Assembly (NCBI RefSeq): GCF_037975245.1
Contig: NC_092570.1
Coordinates: 2,809,501 to 2,873,500 of the forward strand
Origin: Apostichopus japonicus
Lineage: Eukaryota; Echinodermata; Holothuroidea; Aspidochirotida; Stichopodidae
Direction of reading: 5' to 3'
DNA: 64,000 bases
Shown: in pieces, positions 12,791 to 25,239 of the stretch
Numbering within the stretch: position 1 is the stretch's first letter
Layout of the letters: every line of letters starts with the position of its first letter
The notes under the pieces: model-generated
Database searches by the model: none
What the model was told of the DNA's origin: nothing
What the model saw: only the letters and a program-made list of their open reading frames with translations
Translations under genes and position numbers: made by a program

Positions 12791-14077
12791 TCACAGATGA
12801 GTGCTAGCCATATCATCTGTCCCAGGGATAAGCACCGATTCTGGTCTTGCGAAAGTCTGTGCAGGAAGCGATGGCTGGTATTCATTAGACGACTGTACTT
12901 GTATGGGTTTATCGAAACCGTTAGGTGGCGCATCGTAAAACGGTCCCGATATTTGGCTTTTATCAAACGGTGCTGTGTCGTAGATACTCAGCGGATTTAC
13001 CGGTTCTTCGCTGGGCGTTGTATTTTTACTCTGAGCCTTCCGACTTTGTCTACAACAACAAAAACAACAAACGATGACAAAAATCAATAAAATAGCAAGC
13101 ACAAGTACTGCTCCTGGTATTATGTAAATTAGCAAATCTTCAAAGCTCATCGTTTCCTTCTCATTGTTCATTTCCTTACTTTTCTGAAGTTTGGCGGTTG
13201 ATGTAAGTACGGTAGCCAATGGTATCGCGGTTGATGGAGCATAGCTAGATGAAGATGACATCGCAGTTGATGGAACAGCGCTAGATGAAGATGCGGTAGT
13301 AGATTTTGATGTGACGGTTATCGGACCGACGGAACAATCACTGTTTGTCATGAAATTTAAAACAGAAAAAGAGTACTTGCAAATATATGTTACGCCATCT
13401 TCATTCTCAGATATGTTAGGAATCATTATATTTCTTCTTCCTTTAATTCCCACACGGACTTCATTAGAAGATATCATCGTTTCGGAACCATCCGTTCCTC
13501 TTCTGAACCAACTTGCTTCTGTCGTGGTTCCTTCCGGGAATACCCGATAAAAACAATCTGCTTGAAATGTTCCACCTTCTACGACAACATTTTCTGTCAT
13601 AATATTATGACTATAACAATGCGGGTTATCCATTACGACCATGAAATTCAAACTAGAATTCATAGTAACTGGTGGAGTGTTGTCCATTACAACACAAGTG
13701 TACAATCCACTGGTTGAAGCGGACGCCATTTTGATTATGAGAATGGTTGCATTTCCATCTGCTTCAACTGTATAATCGTCTGATTCACTCATTAATCCTT
13801 CTGAGATTAACATAGTATCATCTTTGTAAATTCTTACTTCAGCCGATTCAGAAAATCCACTTCTTTCACAGGAAAGTGCTATATTTTCTTCCGTTTCAAG
13901 TACGATATTTTTATTAATTTCATCTTGGACGTGAAATGAAACCATTTGAGGAAAGACAATCTTGAAGAACGTTGAAATAATCAGAATGCGAAAAACTGAC
14001 TTGTAGCTAAAGTTTGGTCTCAGCGATAGAGTTTTCCGATACGCCATTTTGAGGTATTGGTGATAGAAGACGGACAA
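12791..14077 (-). CDS. Intronless type I membrane protein with two Ig-like domains
   Basis: One uninterrupted 428-residue frame. Seen: a hydrophobic N-terminal stretch (about residues 28-43) acting as signal peptide or anchor. Ig-like domain 1 has Cys70 and Cys128 (GLYTC before the second Cys). Ig-like domain 2 has Cys175, Trp190 and Cys233 (VTYIC). Two extra cysteines (154, 248) could form a further bridge. A Ser/Thr-rich, probably O-glycosylated stalk spans about 257-297 with repeated SSS.AVPSTA units. The transmembrane helix is about 314-337, followed by CCFCCC (possible palmitoylation). The tail of about 85 residues has Tyr366 and Tyr381; the latter lies in YDAP, a YxxP motif of the kind bound by Crk SH2 domains. 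Met11 is an alternative start. It probably acts as a cell-surface adhesion or recognition protein. No specific family was recognised. Other multi-domain genes here are split, so the single exon is unusual. Confidence 0.85.
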   Translation of the reverse strand: MSVFYHQYLKMAYRKTLSLRPNFSYKSVFRILIISTFFKIVFPQMVSFHVQDEINKNIVLETEENIALSCERSGFSESAEVRIYKDDTMLISEGLMSESDDYTVEADGNATILIIKMASASTSGLYTCVVMDNTPPVTMNSSLNFMVVMDNPHCYSHNIMTENVVVEGGTFQADCFYRVFPEGTTTEASWFRRGTDGSETMISSNEVRVGIKGRRNIMIPNISENEDGVTYICKYSFSVLNFMTNSDCSVGPITVTSKSTTASSSSAVPSTAMSSSSSYAPSTAIPLATVLTSTAKLQKSKEMNNEKETMSFEDLLIYIIPGAVLVLAILLIFVIVCCFCCCRQSRKAQSKNTTPSEEPVNPLSIYDTAPFDKSQISGPFYDAPPNGFDKPIQVQSSNEYQPSLPAQTFARPESVLIPGTDDMASTHL

Positions 14078-15618
14078 TTAAAGTAATATTCAATATGAAT
14101 AGCAAAAAATTCGACAATTCTCAAACTCCAAGTTCGGTTAATCCCGTCTACGGTATTAATAATCAGCTGTGGAACTTCCAAAACACAAAAGTTAAGCAGT
14201 CATCCAGAGTAAGAAAATAAATATTCCATGCAGTTATGATTCTCTGAGAGACAGTATAAAATAAATCCCTCGCATGAATTAAACTTTATTTCTGCTTTTA
14301 TATTTTTCACGCTGCTCCCTCCAGTCTTCTCATAAATGTTTGCAAACTATTCCAAACTCTTTCAGACAATAACATATAACGTTTCTCTATTACATATGTG
14401 TATAAACTACTGCCCGTTACAAATTTTTTCTTACTGTATAGGTCTATAAGACATGTAGCCTACCAGCTTTATACTGCAAGGTTAATAAGACAATAATTTA
14501 GTAACAATATATATAGCCTTTATATATTCAATCAGAGTTCCTACAAAGTAAACCTGTATGCAAATAACAGGGTGGCACATGATCTAGAAAAAGCCACAAA
14601 GGTTCCTCTTTATGTTGAGAATTAACTCGTTCGAAATACTTCCGTGTTCAAGGATCACTGATTTCAAGTTTGTATTTATATACTTTGTGAATCCAAAAAG
14701 TTAAAAAAAACGACACGAAACTCTTCGAGAGTTGAATCCAGCGAGAAAAAGAGATCAAAGCATTTTGAGCCTCCCAAACGAAACGTGTATAAAAGATATT
14801 TCTCCAAATTCAGTATTTTCCTTATGTCTTTTGTTATCCTTAGGATACAGCCGTGTGCCTTACTTCATGATCTCATAGAAGTATTACATACAAGCCTACA
14901 TCAAGTGAGATCAATTTAGATTGCAACAACAAATATTCACATCGTTCGCGGCTTCAACTTTGTAAATTCTGTTAAAAGAGGGTTTGAGATCATATAAGAT
15001 ATAAACCCTGCACGCAATTAGCTTTGAACTGACTATGTGTAGCTTACCAACTATATAACAGAATCAATATTTCACATGACTCAAGGTTGATCACAAAGCA
15101 TAGTCACGGTTCTTTTATTATCAAAACGATCGAAGCATGAAGCGTAACACTTTTGTCGAGGAGAAGTGAACAAGTAACTTTTCAAAAGACAAACTTTTAG
15201 GCAATTGTGATAAATAATACAGGTTTATTTTGGGGACTTTTTTGTTTTTGAACGATCGTGTGTCATGAAGGTCAAAGAAACACAGTTTACTGCTATCGAT
15301 GAATCACGCAGCCTATCCAGTGGCGGCCTGGGTGTAACGTGTGTAAGCCTATACAGGAGCGGCCTGGGTGTAACGTGTGAAATTCTTCTAATAATTCCTA
15401 GGGTTACATATACTTCCGATCAAACTCATATATAAGAAAGGTCTAAACATTTAAGGCTTTACTTCCGGTAGATATATGAACTGGGCGAAATTCCAATATA
15501 GTGAGATGATAATATGATATACAGATATTGATAAGCCAAACAGACGAAAATAAACGATACATCCAGAGGCCAAAAACAGCGTGACTAGGTGGGTGCCATT
15601 AAAGGCTCGTGAATGAAT

Positions 15619-15667
15619 GAATAATAATAATAATAATCATCATCATAATAATAATAATCATCATCAT

Positions 15668-15702
<35 letters not shown>
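15619..15702. repeat. (AAT/ATC)n trinucleotide microsatellite
   Basis: Runs of AAT units with interspersed CATCATCAT blocks. The minus-strand translation is poly-Tyr/Asp and is an artefact of the three-base period. Confidence 0.9.
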
Positions 15703-16701
15703 CCTGAATATATAAATAAAATAATACAATAATATGAACTGAAACAAATATGTTTCATTACTGTTTCTATACGAATTAATATTAGGGGCAGATTATATTT
15801 GTTAATGTGAAATGGTAAAGAGTTCCAGTGACATGTAGGCCTTAACATGTAAAACCAACTGCCGTCGTATGTGTTTATTTATTTCTTTAATTTTTTTGCA
15901 TTTCATTATAAGTTATGTCTGTCTGTCGATTTTTTATTTCTCCTTTTAAACTTTGTACTTGAACGAATCACACTTGATCACATTATATGCGTTAATTTTT
16001 GCCCTTGCGCTATAGTGGTTCGGTTTTTATTAACTTTGTTTTCATATATTATATTAATCTTTAACATAACATAGTTAAATTTGTTCTCGTGCTAAGAAAC
16101 CAATTAAACCCGCTAAAATATTGTCGAACCGGTAGGATTTTTTGAATAGAAACTGGAAACCCTTTCTTATTACGTCCTTGCAAACAACTGTTTTATTTAT
16201 ATAGATCAGTTCAGCCTTGTCAACAAGGATTTGAACAGGTATATATATACCAGCCAGGGAAATGCCCAGGATTTCCAAAGGTGAGGGACAAATTCAATAT
16301 TTCCCACGACTGATTTAGGTATGGACCTTAAACAGTTTTGTACCCTTCGTTTCTGCAAATTGTTAATGGTATCCTACTGGGTTAGGTTCCTGTTGAACAA
16401 TAAGAAATCTTTTTGACTCTCAGTGAATAGTATTGTCTATAGGGACCACTACAGTAAATACCGATTCCCTTTTAAGTCGGAATTTCAAGTTACAAGAAAA
16501 GTAGGCTTATATACACCCAACACACGGTATATCTCCAGTGTATGAGTGACCGATCAACCATGAGCAGATGAGTGTCAATATGGCGGGTAAAAACTTGAAA
16601 ATGAGTTCATAACAATAAATAAATTTTCTAAAAAAATGTTACGACTAATAATAATAATGACAAAAAGCAAAAAAAAAATTCTTTGAAAAGGTCAAAATAT
16701 G

Positions 16702-16762
<61 letters not shown>
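16702..16762. repeat. (AT)n microsatellite
   Basis: An almost pure TA dinucleotide run of about 60 bases. No gene context is recognised nearby. Confidence 0.9.
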
Positions 16763-16767
<5 letters not shown>

Positions 16768-17587
16768 CTTTACACCTTGAAAGATATATGTTTTGTCTTT
16801 ACTATAGATTTAATTTACCAATTTACAAGACTGTGTATAAGTCTATCACCACAGTAGTCTATATATGAAATAGGAAAGTATAGGAATACAAAAGTAATTT
16901 AGCCATTAGGACAAATAGAGAGTTGAATCTCTATACGCATATATGGATTCTATTTTTGTATTAGTACACGTAATGAATGCATCCATGCTATACTGGCAAG
17001 TATACTATTGAGTGTCAACTTTATATACTAAAGTATTTTTCCATGTATATCTTAAAGGTCCTGTCTAAGTTCGATTTTATTTCTAACTTATTGCGCAGAG
17101 TGTTATTTTTCACGAGTCAATCTTGACAATACCGATAATTAAAACTTTCACCTCAAAGTGTTATCCTAGTGTGTAAAATGCCCTGCTAGCAACACACTAT
17201 ATAGGTGTCGTGACAAATATTACACTGAGTAAAGAAAAGAAAAAAACTTGAACGCAACTTTGTCAACACTTTTTTTAAAAGTACAAAAATTACGTCAAAG
17301 GAACTTTCCTATAACATCGGTAGGGACATGTATGTATAAATATATATACATGTATATATATGTTATGATATTGCGCTTCACTGATCTGTAATACGGCGTC
17401 GCCCAACTTTACTAATTCGATAATTGGAAACAGCGCCCTCTGTATGCACAAATAGCGTCAACCATCTTAACTTGACGAGCGATCGGACCTGCGTTTCACA
17501 TTTTGACACGTTCCATACCCACAGCGCACCCCCATAAACTCTCACCCTTGTTGTAAACGAGACGAAAGTTTCTTGAATTTCAATAAA

Positions 17588-17659
17588 ATGACAGCCGAAC
17601 AAGTCGATGAATTAATAAACAAGCTCAGGACCGATCACAATAATAGACTCAGACTCAAG
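17588..17659 (+). CDS. Possible first coding segment cut by a hAT-type element
   Basis: An ATG in the context AAAATGAC opens 24 charged codons (MTAEQVDELINKLRT...) with coiled-coil-like spacing. The frame then runs straight into a dispersed terminal-inverted-repeat element starting at 17656, where it loses any protein character and meets a stop within about 30 codons. No donor site is obvious before the element. It could be the start of a broken gene or chance. Confidence 0.2.
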
Positions 17660-17928
17660 GGCGGCGGAACCGGGGGGCACAGGGGGCACGTGCCCCCCCC
17701 CCCACTTTTCCTCAGGTTAAAACTGTACCCTTTTTCTACATAAAAATTGAGATGTCTCAAGTTAGCAAGAGGCCAGGGATCCAGAATGAACATTCGGGAA
17801 GGGCCGTTTCCGGCCATCTTAGGGGTTTGTAAAACCAAAAATTTTCTTTGTACGCTCCGCGCCAACGATGGTGGCGCTCCGCTCAGATAGTCGTGCATAC
17901 AACTTTGCAAATCCTGGCTACGCCCCTG
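17656..17928. mobile_element. hAT-type non-autonomous element (CAGGGGCGTAGCCAGG terminus)
   Basis: The left end reads CAAGGGCGGCGGAACC, and the right end, reverse-complemented, reads CAGGGGCGTAGCCAGG. A poly-G/C block sits just inside the left end. The interior (GCGGAGCGCCACC, GTACAAAGAAAATTTTTGG, GGCCGGAAACGGC in minus-strand reading) is related to sequences inside the elements at 31329-32572 and 46950. I could not see a matching 8-bp flanking duplication. Confidence 0.6.
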
Positions 17929-19215
17929 ACTTTTAATGAATTTCTGTGGGTCAAACTCAAAGCTATTTCGAGTGGGAAAAAATTTGTTAAGATATTAGCA
18001 AGAAATAAACTCTAATTCGGAAGATTCCTACATTAGCAACTAGCATGATTTCACCTCATTTTGTCTCAAAAGAAAACTTGTTCCTTGTTTCCCAATTTGC
18101 ACATTGGATATTGCAGTGCCAGTATGCATATTTTCCTTGAAGGGGGGGGGGGCGTTGATGGAGTGATGTGTATACCCAAATAAGATAATACAATAAGAGT
18201 TATAAAGGGTACTAAATATAAGGCTGCATCAGTCCAATCGAATTTCTGCAAAGTGCCCTTTGATGTCGGTGCCCCCCCCCCCCCTCCAGATTAAAAGTGC
18301 TTCCGCCGCCCTTGCTCAGACTTCAAAGGCTCGTTCTTCTCTCGGACAGTGTAGACTCGATAAAATAATTGCTATTTCAAGTGCTAGGTGGGTCGGAATG
18401 ACATGGGGAGGGGGGGGGGGGGAACAGAGGTATATGGTGAATTGAGAAGAGTTCGATAACTATATATATAGGCCTATAGATTTTATAGTGGAATGGACAA
18501 AAGTAAAAAAGGTACAGTTACAAGTAATATTAAAATTCATATTTTATAATAAAATAAGAGAACTTAAAGGGATAGTCTATTATTGTTTTGGCCATGATTT
18601 TAGGGTTCTAATTATAAACATATCGGTGATATAGTTAACAATTCACCAAATGCCGGTTCTAAAATCATAAGTTACCTATAATGATCTAATGTTAGCAACG
18701 ATTTTAGTGTCACCGCTGTATGTATTGTTCTTTGAAAATCTGTATAGAAAAATAATAACGGTTTACACAACAGTAAATTCCAAGCCTAACGATGTTTCAA
18801 TCAAAATTATGCTCCAAACAGAGCCATAATTAATTGACCTGTTTTGGATCGAAGTTCTTTGATCGCAAAAATCTCTATCATATAAGCTCGAGATGATGTT
18901 GAGTTTTTATCTTCAGAAAAACATCTTTAAATTGTTTTCTCGGTACAATATTTTTAATTAATAACACTACGTGCATTGATGCGCGTATGAATTATGGTAC
19001 TCCGCCCCATAATTATTTGGAAATATAATAATGATATGAAAACAAGAACTGTTTAGTCAGATTATCGATTTCCAAATCTCGTGGAAGGAGACCATGCCTA
19101 TTATAATAAATTCATCATTAGTGTGTATGCATGTATAGCTAGCGAGTTACTGCCTTTGTTGAACGGGGAGAATGTGGAGGGGCTTGATTAAAGTGTTGGG
19201 TGTTTTTTGGTTCAA

Positions 19216-19349
19216 CAGTGGCGTAGGAAGGTACTTTTGAGTGGGGGGGGGGGCTGAAGACTGATGGCCGGCCTGGGGAAGGGGTCTAAGGGGAGGGGTG
19301 TCCCCTCTGGGGGGCTGGCGCCCCCAGCCCCCCGGTTCCTACGCCCTTG
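19216..19349. mobile_element. Short hAT-type MITE with target-site duplication
   Basis: The termini are CAGTGGCGTAGGAAGG and, inverted, CAAGGGCGTAGGAACC. It is flanked by TGGTTCAA on the left (19208-19215) and GGGTTCAA on the right (19350-19357), an 8-bp duplication with one mismatch. Terminal CA(G/A)xGG with an 8-bp duplication is characteristic of the hAT superfamily. The 134-bp interior is G/C rich and can fold on itself (GGGGTGTCCCCTC, GGGGGGCTGGCGCCCCC). Confidence 0.75.
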
Positions 19350-19616
19350 GGGTTCAAAATGGTGTTACATATTTCCACATATGAAACAATGATGAAGAAT
19401 TATCTACTGTTTAAGTTGTACCGCCTATATATGTTATACATTCATGTACTGTACACTAGAATGGTTTTGTAATTGTTTGTGTGCCTGTGGGGTTTCCTCC
19501 CCTTGCACGGTGGCTGTGCAGGTATACTCGCAGTGTAAATTTGTTCCATATGTATACAGCTACACACATGTATAACAGCGCATAGTATTTGTATATATGT
19601 ATTTATGTTTATATAC

Positions 19617-19618
<2 letters not shown>

Positions 19619-19678
<60 letters not shown>

Positions 19679-19683
19679 ATATA
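19619..19683. repeat. (TA)n(TG)n compound microsatellite
   Basis: A TA run of about 36 bases passes into a TG run of about 20 bases, then TATATG. Both strands carry chance open frames (Tyr-Ile, His-Thr repeats). Confidence 0.9.
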
Positions 19684-22600
19684 TGTATGTACATTGTTGT
19701 ATATTATAGGTGTCTTTACCTTCCTTTTTTAAACTTTTCTGTGTTATATTTATACTTATTTTTATCTGTATTCTGTTTGTAACTTTAAATATTTGATATT
19801 TTATGTGTTTTACTATATATCTAGTGTGTAGGCTATACACTAATGACATACAATTACACCCCCCCCCCCCCCCAAAAAAAAAAAGTAGGCCTGATTTGTA
19901 GGTTATATCTTAAGTCCATCTGTAATTTCGAGCGATCAACTGATTGTAAAAGCCTCTAAAATTAACCAATATATCATTTATTTTTTATACCATTATAAAC
20001 ACGGCCAAACCGATACCCATCTCAACGGTCTGCTTTTTATTCTTTGGATGGGGAGGGGTGAGTGGGGGTGGGGTAAGAGGTTGCACTACTATGTAACAAA
20101 ATGATCTTACAATCATCTCGGTAAACTGTTTAGGCCGAAACGTTTGCCAATCTGTAAAGATCGAAGGAATAAATGAAAGAATTCTATGACTGTCTGACTT
20201 GGACCTTACATGTAGGCAGAGGGAGCAATTGCACAATAAATTGCATAAAAAAGTGCACCTTAACATTGAATGAAACGTGCAGTAATAACGCCTTTTCTCG
20301 ACCAAAATATCAAGCGTTCTTTAAATAATGCTAACACAAACAAATTCAGTGACCTTATCAAATCACAATAGGCCTATTGTTTCTGAACGAGTATGACACC
20401 TGTGTTGGTGTCTTCATGGTGATACTGTCGACCTATTTCGTGACACCTTTAATTACATATTGACTGCGATAGAAAATAAGAATAACATCTGATTACAATG
20501 TTAGGAGAAATATAGCCATATACTTCTAAGCAGTATACAATGTGTAGCCTGCATTTTCAGGTTGATTTGATATACAATCTTTCCACGGCAGTCGGTACTG
20601 TGCAACTCCCACGACAATGTGGCATTGAGGTGTACAGGATTTTAAAGGTGGGCGGGTGGGAAGGGTGGTATGGAGGGGGGGGGGGGAGGGAGGCTTATAT
20701 TCCATTATCTAATACATCCTTTACATTAGACCATATCTAATATTTGGGCGGATGAAAGATTGAAGTATAACAGTTTCCATGATCAAACCATAATATTCCA
20801 TTTCTATATAATCTTATTAATATTCATATATTCATATATTCATACATTCATATTACAATGTATATCAGTAGTTGATAAAAAGCATCCTTATAAATCTCCC
20901 CTATTTTCATATTAAATTTGACTATTTATTAGAAGAATTAATTGACGCTATTCCTAATGTAGATGAGTGTCTGTCTATTTAGTTGGTCTTTCAAGGCGAG
21001 AAACAGCTGGATCTCAACAATATACGCTCACGTGGCCGTTTTCCATTAAGAATCTGAAATCATGTTTTACTGTTTAGTTAGTTATCTTGGAGTAACGCGT
21101 TTTCTATGCCAGTTATTTTACATGCAGGTTTTTGTCATGTGTAGACGGCTTATTCGACTACATACAAAATTAGTTTTCACTAAAAGGTAGCGTGTAAAGT
21201 TCACTTTTTTCGTTGAAAAATATCATTGTGTACAATTTCGTGGAACTCATTTGCTTTATATATTTCCATTATGTTATTGGTGAAATTAAAATAAAGAAAG
21301 GCGAACACACAAATCCATACTTAAGAAAGTCATATCAAATAGGAATTACGTAACTAAAGGTCATTCCGAATATAATCAATCTACTGTTACTGTTCTACTG
21401 TAGGACACACCGTATCACCCCCCGCCCCCCCCCCCCCCCCCAATATGAAATTACTTATGCTTTCAAACATCTCATACACATAAACATATCAAGGTAATTT
21501 GAATGCATGGTGGGTAATCTTATTCGTTCTTATCATAATAAATTTACTCATTAAATTTTCTAAAGTTCGTATAGTCATTGTCTGATAGAAAAGTAACGTA
21601 ATAACGATAATATAAAACATGTGAAAATTTTACAAAAAAAAAAATTTACAAAATTTACACGTCGACATGGCGTTAATTTGATGTAATTATTAAAAGTCGT
21701 TCAAGGGTAAGATTCTCACGGGTTTTTAGTTGTTGATAGAATTCCTAAAGGTTTGTAACTTATTAGCCGTGTGCCCTCTAACGGAACGATATTGATCTAA
21801 GGCTATAGACTCAAAGATCTTCTTAAAGTTGTAGCAAATTCATTTTGGTCAGAAAGTTCTGAATTTGTCTTTTTTTAGATTCAATGCTTCGAGTATAGAA
21901 TGTGCAATTATATTAAAATTGTTCATACTAACTTGAAGTACCCATCATGACTATCTTTTTCAAAAGATGTTAATATTAGCCTATAGGTAAAAATATTTTC
22001 ATATGGAAAATATTGCATGAAAAGAAAACACAATTAAAGCAGTAATCCTTTAAACAATCTGTTGTTTTTTGTCCTTTTCCAAATTGATGGGAAGGAGTCA
22101 AGTTAATATTGACAATTCGCTTTTTGATGTTCCATATTATAATTCCCAAAAAATTACTTAAATTATTACTTGATTGTGAACAATCATAATCATGGTGAGC
22201 GCATGCGCTGGGAAATCAGCGAGAATCGAATCTATGAATTCTCCTCCCTGGCGTCTATATACCTCCACTTAGTGTTTCCAAAATACATGAAGGTATCTTA
22301 GGTTCATCAATCGGAAACTTACTTTGACTAATATGCTGCATTTTAATTTTGGTAAAATTGTTCACTAAGCGCAAACAGCTGCTTTAAAGTGCTGATGGGC
22401 CCAACTGAAGGGTGTTATGCTCACATAAATACTTTAACACATACATAACAATTGGCTTTTGGCATTTGTTTAATCTTTCATTGTGTTATCTGACTAGAAA
22501 TAATATTATCCTTTGGTATGAATCGCCAAATTCATACCCATTGGGTGGTTATAGGCCAAGCGTCACTGTTAATCGTTGAACTCCGTATATATTCGACCCA

Positions 22601-22888
22601 CTAACTTCTTGTTGTTGTATGCCAGATCGGTATTGCAGATCAGCTAAAAAGGAAAGTTACGTTTCTTTCTTTCTCTACTTTTTCTTGCACCACCCTTGTG
22701 CAACTATCCTTCATGAATTCTAAATATATTTTTTTAATGGTAAATGTATAATATAGGCTAAGGCTGTTTTGTTTTGTTTCTTTGTTTTCTGTTAGACGTC
22801 AAATAGTGCATTCTGGGGCATAACTAGACTAATAAGTCAGGTCCATAATTATGAGCTAATAACTACTTTTAAATTTTGTGTGAGGTTG

Positions 22889-23053
22889 AAAAGGGAGGGG
22901 AGAGGGAGGGGAGAGGGAGGGGAGAGGGAGGGGAGAGGGAGGGGAGAGGGAGGGGAGAGGGAGGGGAGAGGGAGGGGAGAGGGAGGGGAGAGGGAGGGGA
23001 GAGGGAGGGGAGAGGGAGGGGAGAGGGAGGGGAGAGGGAGGGGAGAGGGAGGG
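22889..23053. repeat. 11-bp G-rich minisatellite (GGGAGGGGAGA)n
   Basis: About 15 nearly identical copies of GGGAGGGGAGA, all purine on the plus strand. Because 11 is not a multiple of three, three units make a 33-bp coding-like period. That leaves long frames open on both strands (Arg-Gly-Glu repeats, Leu-Pro-Ser repeats). The sequence can form G-quadruplexes or triplex DNA. Confidence 0.95.
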
Positions 23054-24833
23054 GTAGCGATATAATACTGTGCCTGATATCGTCCTTGGACTCAGAGGAG
23101 TGGTTCAATTCATCTCCGACTGAAAGTAAAACAGAGAGTTAACGTTTTTCTTCCCACTGATGATGATTTATGTGCAGGGCCCCTTTGTGCACCCTAGCCC
23201 CTCCCCCAGCCCTCTCAAAATGTACAGATTACTACTAACATGCATGCTAACACTAATGTATATGTACGTTGACCATAATACATCAATGACTCAGGCAGAC
23301 GTGAGTTTCTATACATATATAGTCGTCTATACATCATCACACACGGTACCGCTAACACGGAGGCCAGTATACGATAACTGGATAATCAGTGTACGTGTTG
23401 ACACTAATTGTTATCACGAAATTGACGAATGACAGGGGGCCTATAGGGAGAACTTAGGCAGCTATACTTCAGTTGTACTGCCGCTAATTGTCAAAAATAA
23501 TAATTAACTGCTTGCGATGGAAACAAAATGTTCAACTACTGATTAGAATTGAGTAGAGAACAGAGCTAAATGTCATGTTCTGTCACAAATTATCGGATTT
23601 GTCCGTGTTATTAACATTAAGTGACACTGGATGCAATTATAGTTCTACCCACAGAGAGGATCGCGTGATCCGTGTATATAAGAAAAGATTTGACAAGCAT
23701 GTTAAAGGGGGGAACAATTCGCCCTCGCAGTTTAAAGGAAGATAGCAACCACCAACATTCATCCTCATTTATGATATTTTATGCAGAATATTAGCCATGA
23801 AGGTCGGAATTCTGAGTTGGACAATTTGAGGAGGGGCAATATAGTCTACTCGTTTTCTGTACCTTGTGAAGATTTTTGACACATGATGGTGGCTCAGATG
23901 GGGGTGGGGGTTGTGGTCTGCTCGGGGGGGGGGGCTCCATCGTTAGTTAGTTCAATTAGAGTATATTTTTAGCACAGCCTTGCGTTTAGAGCGAATATTA
24001 GACTTAATTTATTGTCTACATAATACACCAGTTAGACTTGAAAGCGAGGTATAATGAGTCCCGATTTGTAAGGAATAGATACTACTATACACATTGTATA
24101 GGAACACATAATCTTTGTCAACGGTTGGACAGCGCGACTACAACACTGTGCATCTTAAAAGCCTGACATATATGCATGGATGTGTCTGTGTGTTTATATA
24201 TGTATATACATATATCGAGATCCTCTAGGACAGTACACTAAAATTTCTAGCAATTTTGATTATCTTCTTAAATTTGGAGCCTATACTGATGATCTTTAAA
24301 CAGTATACATCTCTCATAATTGTTACACGTACGATCAGTGCATAATGTAGTCAATTTAGGTGTATTAATGTCTCATGCATCCAGATGCCTTGCAAATGGC
24401 GATTCATGTGCCCAGAGCCCCCAATGCCCAGGGGACACAAGGCCAAGTGACCCCAATGTCCAGGGGACCCAATGGTTGATTCTGCCATTTTATTGAGACA
24501 ACCGTTCGCAACTGCCAGTCAAGTATATAACCAGACAGACCTAGTACATTTAATGGCTTTAACACTTAGTGTGGCTTTGTGACAAATGTAAAAAGTTAAA
24601 GATGAAGTACCCCATTGCTTACTCTCATGCAAGTAGTAACAATAGTAAAATCTAAATGAATATTTCACATTCTGTATATGGTTTACAATTTATTAAAAAT
24701 ACACAATATTTACATAAAAAGGATAATGATAAAGAGTAATACATATAGCAGATCAAGAAACTTTCTTTAATAAAAAAAATAAAAAACATATCAACTGAAT
24801 TAACAGTTGTTTCCCATCGGTATTTGTTACATA
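23054..24833. other. Intergenic, nothing recognised except scattered simple sequence
   Basis: No gene was found. Visible items are a TATATAAG string at about 23673 followed about 100 bp later by an ATG with only nine sense codons, a poly-G run near 23924, and a short tandem of AATGCCCAGGGGAC-like units (about 24420-24470). None amounts to a gene. Confidence 0.5.
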
Positions 24834-25239
24834 TCGAAGGTAACACGGTAGTTGTTCCATGTCAAAGGTAACACGGTAGTTGATACATGTCAAAGGTAAC
24901 ACGGTATTTGTTACATATCGAAGGTAACACAGTAGTTGCTATATGTCGAAGGTAACACGGTAGTTTTTCCATGTCTAAGGTTACACGGTAGTTGTTACAT
25001 GTCAAAGGTAACAGGGTAGTTGTTACCTATTGAAGGTAACACTGTATTAGTTATGCATCAAAGGTAACAGGGTAGTTGTTACCTATTGAAGGTAACACTG
25101 TATTAGTTATGTATCAAAGGTAACACAGTAGTTGTTCCATGTCTAAGGTAACACGGTAGTTGTTACATGTCAAAGGTAACAGGGTAGTTGTTACCTATTG
25201 AAGGTAACACGGTATTATAGTTATGTATCGAAGGTATCC
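24834..25239. repeat. 28-bp minisatellite with AGGTAACA/TGTTACCT blocks
   Basis: About 14.5 units of 28 bp, typified by TCAAAGGTAACACGGTAGTT followed by GTTACATG. Several units contain the inverted pair TGTTACCT...AGGTAACA. Isolated copies of the core continue at about 25660-25705, where TGTTACCT (25682-25689) and AGGTAACA (25695-25702) form a perfect 8-bp inverted repeat with a 5-bp gap. It lies 3' of the Kazal gene. Confidence 0.9.

Larger units (their letters stand above)
14078..22888. other. Intergenic region, left part (no supported gene)
   Basis: No convincing exon series. It contains a short direct repeat (about 15321-15382, GCGGCCTGGGTGTAACGTGTG twice), microsatellites at 15619, 16702 and 19619, hAT-type elements at 17656 and 19216, and poly-G or poly-C runs near 17692, 18142, 18272, 18408, 19858 and 21418. 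An isolated 24-codon start-like segment begins at 17588 (see its own entry). The hydrophobic open frames at 15871-16278 look like AT-rich chance frames. Confidence 0.55.

Noticed and set aside
15585-15848. Poly-Tyr/Asp minus-strand frame
   Set aside because: Translation of an (AAT/ATC)n microsatellite.
15871-16278. Hydrophobic open frames that could be small membrane proteins
   Set aside because: AT-rich sequence produces Phe/Leu/Ile-rich chance frames. There is no splice or start support.
22876-23142. Arg-Gly-Glu repeat protein frames on the plus strand and Leu-Pro-Ser frames on the minus strand
   Set aside because: They are translations of an 11-bp minisatellite. Open frames in both directions are an arithmetic result of the repeat.
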